The notes: generated by a model from the letters alone, not told the origin. Counted from the first letter of the stretch, positions 27,929-37,436 are shown. The stretch: DNA of 60,815 bases from Nocardioides sp. Root190 (GCF_001428565.1 NZ_LMIA01000003.1:799-61613); one strand, 5' to 3'. Program-made: numbers and translations.

Positions 27929-28822
27929 TCAGGGGCGCGGACGCTCGACGATCATCCGCATCCAGCCCGCGACCTGCCGCATGGTCGGCTCCGCGGCGTC
28001 GAACACCGACGCGTGCCGCCAGTAGCCGTGGATCTGACCGACGTAGCGGGTGCCGACGACCTCGACGCCGGCCTCGGCCAGCAGCTCGACGAGGTGCTCC
28101 CCCTCGTCGCGCAACGGGTCGTTCTCGGCCGTCGTCACCAGCGTCGCCGGCAGTGTCGCGAGCCGGTCCGAACGCAGCGGGGCGAGGTCCGGGTGCTCGA
28201 GGTCGGCCGGTGTCGCGGCGTACTGCTCCCAGTACCAGGCGGCCTCGCTCAGGTCGAAGCCCTCGGCGGCCGTCCGGTAGGAGTCGTACGCCGCCGTCGG
28301 GTCCAGGAACGGATAGAGCAACACCACCCCGGCGAACCGGCCCGGGTGCCGCAGCGCGGTGACCAGCGCCAGGTTGCCACCGGCACTGTCGCCGTGCGCG
28401 AAGGTGGGGAGCTCGGCCAGCTGCGGCTGGTCGCCCAGCCAGCGGGTCGCCGTGGTCATGTCGTCGGGCGCTGCGGGGAACCGGTGCTCGGGCGGGCGCC
28501 GGTAGTCGACGCTGAGCACGGCCGCTCCGGCGATCGTGGCGAACTGCCGCACGGCGGCGTCGTGCACCTCGACGTCGTTGAGGACGAACCCGCCCCCATG
28601 GGCGTGGAGCACGACGGCGTCGTACCCCTCCGGCAGGTAGAGCCGCGCCGGCACGCCGTACGCGTCGACGTCGAGGACCTCGGCGACCGGCACCTTCGGC
28701 TGCGCGGCCGCACGCACGCGGTCCGCTGCGCGCGTGGCAGCGATGTCGAACTCGGGGTCGGTGACCGCCATCGCCTTGGCCGCATTCGCGAGGGCACGAC
28801 GGGCCTGGGGGTGGAGCGCCAT
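27929..28822 (-). CDS. Alpha/beta hydrolase of the HSL (lipase/esterase) family (297 aa)
   Basis: The oxyanion motif HGGGF (75-79), nucleophile Ser146 in GDSAGG, Asp235 in NDPLRDEGE and His265 in QIHGY make a complete catalytic set of hormone-sensitive-lipase-like carboxylesterases. There is no signal peptide, so it should act on short acyl esters in the cytosol. The ATG lies six bases after a TAGGGT box whose first three bases are the stop codon of the GNAT gene, giving a probable leaderless start. Confidence 0.88.
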   Translation of the reverse strand: MALHPQARRALANAAKAMAVTDPEFDIAATRAADRVRAAAQPKVPVAEVLDVDAYGVPARLYLPEGYDAVVLHAHGGGFVLNDVEVHDAAVRQFATIAGAAVLSVDYRRPPEHRFPAAPDDMTTATRWLGDQPQLAELPTFAHGDSAGGNLALVTALRHPGRFAGVVLLYPFLDPTAAYDSYRTAAEGFDLSEAAWYWEQYAATPADLEHPDLAPLRSDRLATLPATLVTTAENDPLRDEGEHLVELLAEAGVEVVGTRYVGQIHGYWRHASVFDAAEPTMRQVAGWMRMIVERPRP

Positions 28823-28828
28823 GCGTGA

Positions 28829-28834
28829 ACCCTA
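28829..28834 (-). promoter_or_regulatory. -10 box (TAGGGT) overlapping the GNAT stop codon
   Basis: On the minus strand the TAG stop of the GNAT gene is the first half of TAGGGT, followed by six bases and the ATG of the hydrolase. The same arrangement occurs before mrp. Confidence 0.45.
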
Positions 28835-29725
28835 GGAGATGGAGAGCTGCACCGTGTCGACGACCGGTTCGTAGCCCAACGCGACGTAGAGCGCGTTGGA
28901 CGTCGGGTTGGCCTGGTCGGTGAACAGGATCGCCCGCTCGCCACGGGCCTGCAGCAGGCGCGACACCTCCGCGACTGCCGCCCCGGCCCATCCGTTGCCC
29001 CGCTCGTGCTTCGGCGTGTAGACGGGACCGATGCGCGTCACGCCGAACGCCGGTGGGTTCGCTCCCGTCAGGTGGACCGGGCGGTCGTCCCGGTCGACCC
29101 AGAACCACAGGACCCCCTCCTCCACCTTGCGCTGCACGTCGAGCAGCGTGAAGGCGGCGCCCTGGTCGAGGTGACCGGCCTCGCGGCCGGCCTGCTCGTC
29201 GGCGTCGAGGAAGAACTGCCGAATCCAGGCCAGCGCGGTCCTCGCCTCCTCAGGACGTACGGCGCGCAGCCGGCCGGGCACGGGGCGCGGGTCGACGAGG
29301 GTGCCGAGCTCGAACAGGCGCAGGTGCAGCTGCACATCGGCCTCCTGTCCCGTCGCGGCCGAGAGCGTCGCGGCGAACACGTCCGTCGCCGGGCGAAGTC
29401 CGTTGACGCCACCGACGGCCGCCCCCCGCGCGATCACCGCGTCGGCCAGTGCCCGCGCGGCCGCGTCCGGCATCGCCAGCAGGTACGGCGGCCACGGCTC
29501 GAACGGCGCGGTCCGCATCGCGATGCCCGCGACCTCCCCGGCACTGTCGCGCACGACCGCGAACCACGGATCCGGCACCCCCTCGGGCATCCCGCTCGTC
29601 GCCGCCCTGCGGGCCAGCGTCGCCACGACGGTGCCCGTCACCGGGTCGGCCCCGAGCCGCTCCCCCGCCACGGCGAGGAACGCGCCTGCGTCGTCGGTGA
29701 ACCAGACGTCGTACTCACTGCTCAT
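28832..29725 (-). CDS. GNAT-family N-acetyltransferase (297 aa)
   Basis: The C-terminal 130 residues carry the GNAT acetyl-CoA site (IGPVYTPKHERGNGWAGAA, with the Q/R-x-x-G-x-G/A pattern as RGNGWA) and the late AILFTDQANPTSNALYVALGYEPV strand-helix. The N-terminal half looks like a diverged second GNAT domain, so this is probably a tandem GNAT. The acceptor is unknown. ATG 29725 has GAGG about seven bases upstream; a longer open frame to 29830 has no such site. Confidence 0.82.
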   Translation of the reverse strand: MSSEYDVWFTDDAGAFLAVAGERLGADPVTGTVVATLARRAATSGMPEGVPDPWFAVVRDSAGEVAGIAMRTAPFEPWPPYLLAMPDAAARALADAVIARGAAVGGVNGLRPATDVFAATLSAATGQEADVQLHLRLFELGTLVDPRPVPGRLRAVRPEEARTALAWIRQFFLDADEQAGREAGHLDQGAAFTLLDVQRKVEEGVLWFWVDRDDRPVHLTGANPPAFGVTRIGPVYTPKHERGNGWAGAAVAEVSRLLQARGERAILFTDQANPTSNALYVALGYEPVVDTVQLSIS

Positions 29726-29828
29726 GATCGATCCTCGCGCGCGACCGCTGGTGGACTCAAGCCGATATCGCCCGCACCCTCGCCGGTCGGGCGCGAGGAG
29801 CACCCACGACGCGCGAGAGGATGAGCTC

Positions 29829-30392
29829 ATGCGCGTGACCGTCCTGCCCTACGACCCCCAGTGGCCGCGGACCTTCGAGTCCATCCGGACCCACCTCGCC
29901 CACGCGCTCGACGCCAGCGCCGTCCCCCACCTGGCGATCGAGCACGTCGGCAGCACGTCGGTGCCGGGCCTGGCAGCCAAGCCGGTCCTCGACGTCGACG
30001 TCGTGGTGCAACGCGAGCACCTCGGGGACGCCATCGCAGCGCTGGTCTCCGCCGGCTACACCCACGAGGGCGACAAGGGCGTGCCCGACCGGCACTTCCT
30101 GCGCCACTCCCCTGACGACGACCTCGCCGAGGCGACCCGCCACGTGTACGTCTGCGTCGACGGCGCCCTGTCGCTGCGCAACCACCTCGCCGTGAGGGAC
30201 ACCCTGCGCGGCGACGCGCAGCTGCGCGACGCCTACGCCGCAGTGAAGCTCGACCTCGCGACGCAGGAGCTCGACGGCATCGAGGACTACATCGAGGGCA
30301 AGAACGACGTCCTCCAGCGGATCCTCGCCGCTGCGGGGATCTCGCCGGACGACCTCGGCCAGATCCTGGCCGTCAACCAGAAGCCCGCATAG
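29829..30392 (+). CDS. GrpB family (UPF0157) protein (187 aa)
   Basis: The motifs VTVLPYDPQWP, IEHVGSTSVPGLAAKP, DVDVVV and HVYVC are diagnostic of the GrpB/UPF0157 family, which adopts a nucleotidyltransferase fold; GSTSVPG with the downstream DVDV acidic pair would form the active site. In some proteins it is fused to dephospho-CoA kinase, but here it stands alone. Substrate unknown. It ends in a 20-base overlap with the convergent HIT-like gene. Confidence 0.88.
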   Translation: MRVTVLPYDPQWPRTFESIRTHLAHALDASAVPHLAIEHVGSTSVPGLAAKPVLDVDVVVQREHLGDAIAALVSAGYTHEGDKGVPDRHFLRHSPDDDLAEATRHVYVCVDGALSLRNHLAVRDTLRGDAQLRDAYAAVKLDLATQELDGIEDYIEGKNDVLQRILAAAGISPDDLGQILAVNQKPA

Positions 30393-30864
30393 CGACCTCG
30401 CGGTCGATCTCGGCGACGAGATCGGCGCGGAGCTCCTCGTGGGAGGGGCCGAGCCCGTGCCGGGCGAGGTCCACGCGCTGCTCCCAGTGGTGCAGTGCCG
30501 CCGGCCATCGGACGAGGTCGTCGGGTTCCCACTGGTAGCGGGGCGTGACGTGGGCGTGCAGGAAGGCGTCGGTGTTGCCCTGGATCTCCAGGTTGATCCG
30601 ACGGAAGGCCGGGTCGCGGCGGGCGCAGACCGCCGCGACAGCACGGCCGAGCAGGGCCATGTCCGAGAGGAACGCCTCCTGGCGCTCCGTCGGGAGATCG
30701 ATCAACTGATCGGCATCCGGGTCGTCGGTGATGAGGACGCAGTAGCCGGGCAGGTGCTGCACGTCGCCGATCACGGCGAACCCGGCGTCCAGTCGACGCA
30801 GCACCGTCGGGTTGGTCCCGGCGAGCGCCGAGCCGACCCGGTCGCGCCGGAAGTCCTCGCTCAC
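30373..30864 (-). CDS. HIT-like protein (163 aa)
   Basis: Residues 90-110 (NLEIQGNTDAFLHAHVTPRY) match the HIT motif region, where HxHxHxx is normal; here the first His is Phe101 while the central His pair (103, 105) remains. HIT proteins hydrolyse or transfer nucleoside monophosphates. Loss of the first His could lower or alter activity. The GTG start overlaps the rodA stop (GTGA at 30861-30864), placing it as the last gene of the mre-rodA operon. Confidence 0.65.
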   Translation of the reverse strand: MSEDFRRDRVGSALAGTNPTVLRRLDAGFAVIGDVQHLPGYCVLITDDPDADQLIDLPTERQEAFLSDMALLGRAVAAVCARRDPAFRRINLEIQGNTDAFLHAHVTPRYQWEPDDLVRWPAALHHWEQRVDLARHGLGPSHEELRADLVAEIDREVAMRASG

Positions 30865-32084
30865 CCGCGGACCAGGACCCGCTTCTGCGGGGCCAGCCGG
30901 GACGCAGGCGCCGAGAGCGTGCGCAGGTGGATGTTCTGCAGGAGTCCGACGGCGAGCATGCCGGCGAACATCGACGAACCGCCGTACGACACGAACGGCA
31001 GCGGGACGCCGGTGACGGGCATGATGCCCAGGCACATGCCGATGTTCTGGAAGGCCTGGAAGCCGAACCAGCAGGCGATGCCGGCGGCGGCGATGCGGCC
31101 GAAGACGTCATCGGTGCGGGTCGCGATCAGCAGCGTCCGCCACAGGACGATGCCGAGCAGGGCGACGACCAGCGCCGCGCCGGCCAGACCCAGCTCCTCG
31201 CCGGCGACGGTGAACACGAAGTCGGTGTGCTGCTCGGGCACGAAGCCGGACTGGGTCTGGGATCCCTCGAAGAGCCCCTGCCCGAAGATGCCGCCGTTGC
31301 CGACCGCGATCCTGGCCTGCTCGACGTTGTAGCCGGCACCCTTCGGGTCGAGGTCGGGGTTGGTGAACGCGAGGAAGCGATCGACCTGGTACTCCTTGAG
31401 GAAGCCGCTGACCACGGCGAACACCGCGAGCGAGACGCCTCCTCCAGCGAGCAGCCCCAGCCAGCGGCGATCGGCGCCCGAGGCCGCGATCACGCCGAAG
31501 ACGGTGGCGGTCAGGACGAGCATCGTGCCGAGGTCCGGCTGGGTCAGGATCAGGACGGCGGGCACGGCGGCCACGACCAGCATCAGGAGCACGTCGGTGG
31601 TGCCCACCCGGTCACGCCAGCGGCCCTCGCTCCGTTCGGCGACCACCAGGGCCATGCCGACGACGACGGCGAGCTTGGCCAGCTCGGAGGGCTGGAAGGA
31701 CATTCCGCCGATGATCAACCACGAGCGGGAGCCGTTGATCGTGGAGCCCATCACGAGCACGAGCACCAGCCCGCCGATCGCCATCAGGTAGGCGACCGGC
31801 GCGAGGATCCGCACCCAGCGGTGATCGGTCATCACCACCATCGCCATCAGGCCCAGCCCGATCACCAGGTTGATGACCTGCTTGACGAGGAACGCGCGGT
31901 CGTCGCCGCCGGTGAGGTCATCGCGCTCGAGGGTGGCCGACCAGATCAGGACGCATCCGATCAGCGAGAGCGCCACGACGGCGGCCAGCAGGATCCGGTC
32001 GATGTCGCCCCAGTGGAGCAGCGAGACCCGTCGGGACGCGGTCGTGCGGCGGGTGACGCGCGACGCCTGGATCCGGTTGCTCAT
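30861..32084 (-). CDS. rodA: Rod-shape glycosyltransferase RodA (SEDS family, 407 aa)
   Basis: Ten membrane helices and the SEDS hallmarks are present: NGSRSWL, the PSELAKL loop, ILTQPDLGTM, the GxGxFGQGLFEGSQTQ loop and the late GVPLPFVSYGGSS segment. RodA polymerises lipid II during side-wall growth together with its PBP2 partner encoded immediately upstream (8-base gap). ATG 32084 begins MSNRIQASRV. In polar-growing actinobacteria lacking MreB this gene stands alone, but here the complete elongasome operon is kept, which suggests rod or coccoid growth using MreB. Confidence 0.95.
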   Translation of the reverse strand: MSNRIQASRVTRRTTASRRVSLLHWGDIDRILLAAVVALSLIGCVLIWSATLERDDLTGGDDRAFLVKQVINLVIGLGLMAMVVMTDHRWVRILAPVAYLMAIGGLVLVLVMGSTINGSRSWLIIGGMSFQPSELAKLAVVVGMALVVAERSEGRWRDRVGTTDVLLMLVVAAVPAVLILTQPDLGTMLVLTATVFGVIAASGADRRWLGLLAGGGVSLAVFAVVSGFLKEYQVDRFLAFTNPDLDPKGAGYNVEQARIAVGNGGIFGQGLFEGSQTQSGFVPEQHTDFVFTVAGEELGLAGAALVVALLGIVLWRTLLIATRTDDVFGRIAAAGIACWFGFQAFQNIGMCLGIMPVTGVPLPFVSYGGSSMFAGMLAVGLLQNIHLRTLSAPASRLAPQKRVLVRG

Positions 32085-32091
32085 CGGCTCA

Positions 32092-34209
32092 TCACTCCTC
32101 GCGGGCGGGCGGCAGGATCGATCCGTCGTCGCCGAAGCTCGGCAACGACGCGGGCGGGGTGATGCCGGGGATCGCGGCCCTGGCAGGACGAACCTTGTCG
32201 CCGTCCACGCCGTACAACGACTCCCAGATCGCCCGGACGCCGTCACCGGTCGAGCCGGATCCGGTGCCGCCCTGGCTCATCATCATCACGACCACGTAGT
32301 CCTTGGTGTACGACGCGACCCAGCCGGTCGACTGCTTGCCGTAGACCTCGGCCGAGCCGGTCTTCGCCCGGATCCGGACGTCCTCGATCGGGAACCCGCC
32401 GAGCTTCCAGGCCATCGTGCCGCGCGAGGCGACGCCCTGGAGTGCCTCGTCGATGTAGCGCAGCACCTTCGCGGGCAGCGTCAGCTCGCTGCCCACGGTC
32501 GGCTCGATCTCGCGGATCACCTCGCCGTCGGGAGACACGATCGCCTTGCCCACCCGCGGCTCCCACAAGGTGCCGCCGTTGGCGATCGCGCCGTAGGCGC
32601 GGGCGAGCTGCAGCGGCGTGACGATCGTGTCGCCCTGCCCGATGGAGAAGTTCGCAGCGTCCGAGATCTTGTACTTCCAGCCCTCGATGCAGAACTCGCG
32701 GGAGAACTTGTAGACGAAGTCGGAGGTCTTCTTGTCCTGCGGCTTGTCGGCGATGCCGCAGTAGTAGTCCTTCATCGACTCGTAGTAGTCGAGCTTCCAC
32801 TTGCGGTCCGCCACCCGGCCCGAGGCCTCGCCCGGCAGGTCGACGCCGGTCTGGTCGCCGAAGCCGAAGGCCTCGGCCTCCTCGACGAGCGGGTCCTTGG
32901 CGTTGACGTCGTCGGCGTCCGAGCCCGACTTCTGCCAGAAGTGCATCCCCACCTGGAAGAAGAAGGTGTTGCAGGAGACCTCGAGGGCACGGGCGAACCC
33001 GATCGAGCCGTAGGCGCCGGACTCGTGGTTGCGGAAGGGGCGGTTGCCGATCTGCACGGCCGAGGGGCAGCTGAGGATCGTGTCCCGCGAGTAGCCGTGG
33101 GTGAGCGCGCCCGCCGTCATGAACGGCTTCCACGTCGATCCCGGTGCGAACTGTCCCTGGAAGGAGCGCGCGAGCAGCGGCGTGCCGGCAGCCTCCGAGT
33201 AGAGCCGGTCGAGCTGCTTGTCGGTGATGCCGCCCACCCAGACCGAGGGGTCGTACGTCGGCTGGCTGGCCATCGCGATGATCCGGCCGGTCTTCGCCTC
33301 GAGCACCACGGCGGCTCCGGAGTCCGCCTCGAAGTTGCGCTTGGTGACCGGGTCCCGCGTCGCGCGCTGGGTCCTGATCATCCTGGCCAGCTGCGCCTCG
33401 ACCACGCCCTGCACCCGCGCGTCGATCGAGGTGACCAGCGTGTCGCCCGGCTGCGCCGCGAGGTCCGAGACGTCCTGGCGGACCCGACCCTTCGAGTCCA
33501 CCGCGACCTGCTGGTAGCCGGGCTGCCCGCGCAACCACTCGTCGTACTGCTTCTCCACGCCGGCGCGCCCGACGACCGAGGCACCGTTGACCGAGCTGTC
33601 GCCCGAACCCTCGGCGTCCTCGAGCTCCTCGGAGGTGATCGGGCTGAGGTAGCCGAGCAGGTGGGCCGCGTTGATGCCGTACGGCGAGGGGTACTGCCGC
33701 ACGCTCTGCCGGTCCACGACCAGGCCGGGGTAGTCCTCGGGCTGCTCGAGGATGCGCAGCGCGGCTGCCTCCTCGACGTCGAGTGCGACCGGCACGGCCT
33801 GGTAGGGCGAGCCGTTCCAGCACTCCCCTGCCACGGCGTCGGCATCGCCGCACAGCAGCAGCTTCGCCTCGATCGCGGGGACCTTCATCCCGATCGCCGC
33901 GCTGGTGCGCGCAAGCACCTCGGCGCGGACCTCGGGAGCCATCTTGCCGAGCAGGGTGCGGTCCAGCGAGACCACCCAGGTGAGCCGGTTGGTGACGAGC
34001 GGGCGCCCCATCGCGTCGACGATGAGGCCTCGTTGCGGCTGCACGACGATCTCGCGGACCGACTGGGAGGCCGCCTGGCCCTGGTACTGCTCGCCGGAGA
34101 CGACCTGCAGGTAGTAGAGCCGCGCACCGAGCGTCGCGAGCAGGGAGAAGACCAGCGTCTGGATGACGATCAGCCGCAACCGGCTGCGGTGCGAGGCAGC
34201 GGCCGTCAC
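32092..34209 (-). CDS. mrdA: Penicillin-binding protein 2 (class B transpeptidase, 705 aa)
   Basis: A membrane anchor (residues 12-30), a dimerisation/pedestal domain with RGLIVDAMGRPL, and a transpeptidase domain with the active-site Ser358-Thr-Trp-Lys361, Ser412-Cys-Asn414 and Lys616-Thr-Gly618 (KTGSAE) are all intact. It crosslinks peptidoglycan during elongation with RodA. An insert of about 50 residues with Cys120 and Cys130 and another near 460-500 (YYCGI, FCIEG) may carry disulfides. The GTG start overlaps the mreD stop (GTGA at 34206-34209). Confidence 0.95.
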   Translation of the reverse strand: MTAAASHRSRLRLIVIQTLVFSLLATLGARLYYLQVVSGEQYQGQAASQSVREIVVQPQRGLIVDAMGRPLVTNRLTWVVSLDRTLLGKMAPEVRAEVLARTSAAIGMKVPAIEAKLLLCGDADAVAGECWNGSPYQAVPVALDVEEAAALRILEQPEDYPGLVVDRQSVRQYPSPYGINAAHLLGYLSPITSEELEDAEGSGDSSVNGASVVGRAGVEKQYDEWLRGQPGYQQVAVDSKGRVRQDVSDLAAQPGDTLVTSIDARVQGVVEAQLARMIRTQRATRDPVTKRNFEADSGAAVVLEAKTGRIIAMASQPTYDPSVWVGGITDKQLDRLYSEAAGTPLLARSFQGQFAPGSTWKPFMTAGALTHGYSRDTILSCPSAVQIGNRPFRNHESGAYGSIGFARALEVSCNTFFFQVGMHFWQKSGSDADDVNAKDPLVEEAEAFGFGDQTGVDLPGEASGRVADRKWKLDYYESMKDYYCGIADKPQDKKTSDFVYKFSREFCIEGWKYKISDAANFSIGQGDTIVTPLQLARAYGAIANGGTLWEPRVGKAIVSPDGEVIREIEPTVGSELTLPAKVLRYIDEALQGVASRGTMAWKLGGFPIEDVRIRAKTGSAEVYGKQSTGWVASYTKDYVVVMMMSQGGTGSGSTGDGVRAIWESLYGVDGDKVRPARAAIPGITPPASLPSFGDDGSILPPAREE

Positions 34210-34796
34210 GTGCGCGCCCACAGGCCCTGCGGAGTGCGTTCGCCGCCGACGCGGCGGAAGACCCACAACGAGGCGGGTACGACGACCAGGGCGGCCACCG
34301 TGTCGAGGAGGAGCGCGATCAGTGCGACCGGCAGCAGCTCGCCCACCGAGGCCGCGGAGTCGGCGAGGAAGATCCCGCTGAGCGCGAAGACCGAGGTCCC
34401 GACGAAGGATCCGCCGGCGGCCGCGACGAGCACGAGCCCGATCGGCGGGCGTCGTACGCCATCGGGTTCGAGCCGTCCGACGTCGGCGGTGTTGTCGTGC
34501 GCGAGGCGCCCGATGACGTAGCCGACGGCCATCAGCGCCAGCGCCCAGCGACCGGCGACGTGGTCGGCCGGGGGCGCGAGGTCGAGCAGGAGACCGGCGA
34601 AGAAACCGGTCAGCATGCCGTAGCGGGTGTCGGTCACCAGCGCCGTCGCCACCACGACGAGCAGCACGAGGTCGGGGACGACACCGAGCCCACCGACCCG
34701 CCACGCGAAGTGCGGCAGGACGGTCACCTGGAGGAGCAGCGCGGTGAGCACGGCGATGAACACGGTGACCAGACGGCCACTGGAGCTGGTCCTCAC
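34206..34796 (-). CDS. mreD: Rod-shape determining protein MreD (196 aa)
   Basis: Five to six membrane helices with the family motif LLLVVVATALVTDTRYGMLTGFFAGLLLDL (shown as the Asp-rich turn near residue 70) identify MreD, the integral membrane partner of MreC. The GTG start overlaps the mreC stop (GTGA at 34793-34796) and its own stop overlaps the PBP2 start, so expression is tightly coupled. Confidence 0.88.
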   Translation of the reverse strand: MRTSSSGRLVTVFIAVLTALLLQVTVLPHFAWRVGGLGVVPDLVLLVVVATALVTDTRYGMLTGFFAGLLLDLAPPADHVAGRWALALMAVGYVIGRLAHDNTADVGRLEPDGVRRPPIGLVLVAAAGGSFVGTSVFALSGIFLADSAASVGELLPVALIALLLDTVAALVVVPASLWVFRRVGGERTPQGLWART

Positions 34797-35755
34797 GGCA
34801 CGATCACGCTCCCGTCGGCCTCGATGGCGCGCGAGCTGCTGCCCGATGGAATGGCGACACCGACCAGGTCGAGCCGGGTGAAGTCGACGGCGGGCGTGAT
34901 CACCGCGCGGTAGGTGGTCTCGCGCAGCGACTCGTAGACCTTGGCGACCTTGCCGATCGGCACGCCCGCGAGGTAGGGCACCCCGTTGTCGCTGCCCCAC
35001 GTCACGATCTGCTGGCCGACCTTGGGCACGACGTTGCGGTCGGCGAGCTCCATCTCCAGCCGGTCGTCGGAGCCGAGGGTGCCGTGGCCGCGGACGAATC
35101 CGAGCTCGAGGCTGTCACCGATGCGGCCACCGACCGCCGAGGTCTCGTCGACGATCAGCAGGACGGTGGCGGTGTGCGCGGTGACGGAGGTGATCCGGCC
35201 GACCAGTCCGTCGGCGGCGACGACGGTCATGTCGGCGTGGAGGCCGTCGTCGGAGCCCGCGTCCAGGGTCACCGTGCTGGAGAACGTCTGGGCGGAGCCG
35301 ATCGCGATCACCCGGGCCGGCAGCAGGGCGTAGCCGATGTCACCGGCCACGCGGCGAAGTCCGTCGAGCTGCTCGAGCCGCGCGGCGTCGTACCCGTTGT
35401 TGTCGGCGAGTGCCCGCAGGCGGGAGTTCTCGTCCTCGAGCGCCGTGATGTCGTCGCGGAGCGCGTCGTTGGTGCGCAGGGCACCCGGCAGGTCGGCGAC
35501 GGGGCGTACGACGGCGGCCACACCGGCCTGGATCGGACCGACGACCTCGCCGATCACCTGGCGGACCGGCTCGATCGGGGAGCTCTCGCCGCCGGCCTTG
35601 TCGAGGACCATCAGCGAGGCGCAGGCCAGCACGAGCGCGACCACCAGCGCCCTCGGCGGGCGCCCGCCGGGGTCGTCGCCGTCGCGGCGCACGGGCGTAC
35701 GACGCGTGGTGGAGGCCGGCTTCGGGGAGCGGACCGGACGGGTGTCGATGGCCAT
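34793..35755 (-). CDS. mreC: Rod-shape determining protein MreC (320 aa)
   Basis: A short basic N-terminus, one membrane helix (about residues 37-53), a coiled coil (about 95-125, TNDALRDDITALEDENSRLRAL in pieces) and the periplasmic beta domains (VTLDAGSDDGL, GLVGRI, VGQQIVTWGSDNGVPYLAGV) match MreC, which activates PBP2-RodA from outside. It lies six bases after mreB. Confidence 0.95.
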   Translation of the reverse strand: MAIDTRPVRSPKPASTTRRTPVRRDGDDPGGRPPRALVVALVLACASLMVLDKAGGESSPIEPVRQVIGEVVGPIQAGVAAVVRPVADLPGALRTNDALRDDITALEDENSRLRALADNNGYDAARLEQLDGLRRVAGDIGYALLPARVIAIGSAQTFSSTVTLDAGSDDGLHADMTVVAADGLVGRITSVTAHTATVLLIVDETSAVGGRIGDSLELGFVRGHGTLGSDDRLEMELADRNVVPKVGQQIVTWGSDNGVPYLAGVPIGKVAKVYESLRETTYRAVITPAVDFTRLDLVGVAIPSGSSSRAIEADGSVIVP

Positions 35756-35761
35756 CTGCGC

Positions 35762-36847
35762 TCAGAACCGCCGCGGGTTGGAGACGAGGACCTGCTGGAG
35801 TGCTTCGAACTCCTCCACGCAACGACCGGCGCCCATGGCGACCGACACCAGCGGCTGGTCGGCGACGTGGACGGGCATCCCGGTCTCGTGCCGGATCCGC
35901 TCGTCGAGGCCACGCATCAGCGCTCCCCCGCCGGTCAGCACGATGCCGCGGTCCATGATGTCGCCGGCGAGCTCGGGCGGGGTCTGGTCGAGGGTCACCC
36001 GCACCGCGTCGACGATCGCGTGCAGCGGCTCCTCGAGCGCGTGCCTGATGTCGGCACTGGTCACGGTGATGGTGCGGGGCAGTCCGGTGACCATGTCGCG
36101 ACCCCGGACCTCCCCCTCCGGCTCGCCGGGGCGTGGGAAGGCGGAACCGAGCGCGATCTTGACCTCCTCGGCCGTGCGCTCACCGAGCATCACGCCGTGT
36201 TCCTTCTTCATCCAGGCGATGATCGCGGTGTCGAGGTCGTCGCCCGCGGTGCGCACCGACAGCGAGGTCACGATGCCGCCGAGCGAGATCACGGCGACCT
36301 CGGTGGTGCCACCCCCGACGTCGACGATCATGTTGCCCGTGGCCTCGTGGACGGGCAGGCCGGCACCGATCGCGGCCGCCATCGGCTCCTCCACGACGTA
36401 CACACGTCGGGCACCGGCCTGGTAGCCGGCCTCCTTGACGGCGCGCTGCTCGACCGGAGTGATGGAGCTCGGGACGCAGATGACCATGCGGGGCTTGGCG
36501 AAGTAGCGGCGCCGGTGCACCCGCGCGATGAAGTGGCGCAGCATCTGCTCGGTCGCCTCGAAGTCGGCGATCACACCGTCGCGCAGCGGGCGCAGGGCGG
36601 TGATGTTGTCCGGCGTACGGCCCAGCATCTGCTTGGCCTGGTGGCCGACGGCGATGACCTCGCCGGTCGTGTCGTTGAGCGCGACGACGCTCGGCTCGTC
36701 CAGCAACACCCCTCGACGGCGCACGTAGACGAGGGTGTTGGCGGTGCCGAGGTCGACGGCCATGTCGCGGCCGATGATGGAGTTCGCCCTCACGCTTCCT
36801 CGCAACGCGTCGCCGGAGAGCCTGACGGCCGCTCCGTTCGTACGCAT
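35762..36847 (-). CDS. mreB: Actin-like cell-shape protein MreB (361 aa)
   Basis: Phosphate 1 motif AVDLGTANTLVYV (about 30-42), phosphate 2 MIVDVGGGTTEVAVISLGG and the adenosine motif GIVLTGGGALMRGLDERI are complete, as needed for ATP-dependent filaments that guide wall synthesis. The N-terminus is about 20 residues longer than most MreB proteins; an internal GTG at 36793 would give the usual length but has poor spacing from GAGGA, so the start is not certain. It heads the mreBCD-PBP2-rodA operon. Confidence 0.93.
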   Translation of the reverse strand: MRTNGAAVRLSGDALRGSVRANSIIGRDMAVDLGTANTLVYVRRRGVLLDEPSVVALNDTTGEVIAVGHQAKQMLGRTPDNITALRPLRDGVIADFEATEQMLRHFIARVHRRRYFAKPRMVICVPSSITPVEQRAVKEAGYQAGARRVYVVEEPMAAAIGAGLPVHEATGNMIVDVGGGTTEVAVISLGGIVTSLSVRTAGDDLDTAIIAWMKKEHGVMLGERTAEEVKIALGSAFPRPGEPEGEVRGRDMVTGLPRTITVTSADIRHALEEPLHAIVDAVRVTLDQTPPELAGDIMDRGIVLTGGGALMRGLDERIRHETGMPVHVADQPLVSVAMGAGRCVEEFEALQQVLVSNPRRF

Positions 36848-37025
36848 CGGGGAAGCCGACCCGCTCCCCCTACCTGCAGGGAGTGCGTCGGGGAGACCAC
36901 CGGGCGCACGATCCGACGACCTCCGCTTGCGAGCGTAAGGAGAAATCGTCGCTCAACCGCGCAGGCACGCCGGTACGGCGCGCCTCAGCAGTCACATCCG
37001 TCACAGCGGAGGGTGGTTCCTGCGC

Positions 37026-37436
37026 TCAGCCCAGCGCGGGGAACCACAACGCGATCTCCCGCGCGGCCGACTCCGGGGAGTCGGAGCCGTGCACGAGGTT
37101 CTCGCGGTTGGAGAGCGACAGGTCACCGCGAATGGTGCCGGGGGCGGCCTTGCGACCGTCGGTGGAGCCGTTGATCGCGCGGACGACCTCGATCGCCTCG
37201 TCGCCCTCGAGGACGAGCGCGACGAGCGGACCGCTGGTCACGAAGGCACGCAGCGGCGGGTAGAAGTCGCGCTCGACGTGCTCGGCGTAGTGCGCGTCGG
37301 CCTGGGCGCCGTCGATGTGGCGGTGCTCCAGGGCGACGATGCTCAGCCCCTTCGCCTCGAACCGGGCGAGCACGTTGCCGACCAGGCCACGGCGGACCGC
37401 GTCGGGCTTGAGCAGGACGAGAGTGCGTTGGGTCAC
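37026..37436 (-). CDS. ndk: Nucleoside diphosphate kinase (136 aa)
   Basis: The catalytic His116 in NLVHGSDS and the surrounding residues (TLVLLKPDAVRRGLVG, TIRGDL) are intact; length is normal. The enzyme balances NTP and dNTP pools in the cytosol through a phospho-His intermediate. GTG 37436 lies seven bases after TAGGGT, a probable leaderless start. It is upstream of mreB on the same strand, separated by 178 bases. Confidence 0.97.
   Translation of the reverse strand: MTQRTLVLLKPDAVRRGLVGNVLARFEAKGLSIVALEHRHIDGAQADAHYAEHVERDFYPPLRAFVTSGPLVALVLEGDEAIEVVRAINGSTDGRKAAPGTIRGDLSLSNRENLVHGSDSPESAAREIALWFPALG

Noticed and set aside
31870..34521. Long frame opposite rodA and PBP2
   Set aside because: Antisense shadow; the minus-strand genes show complete catalytic motifs and coupled starts.
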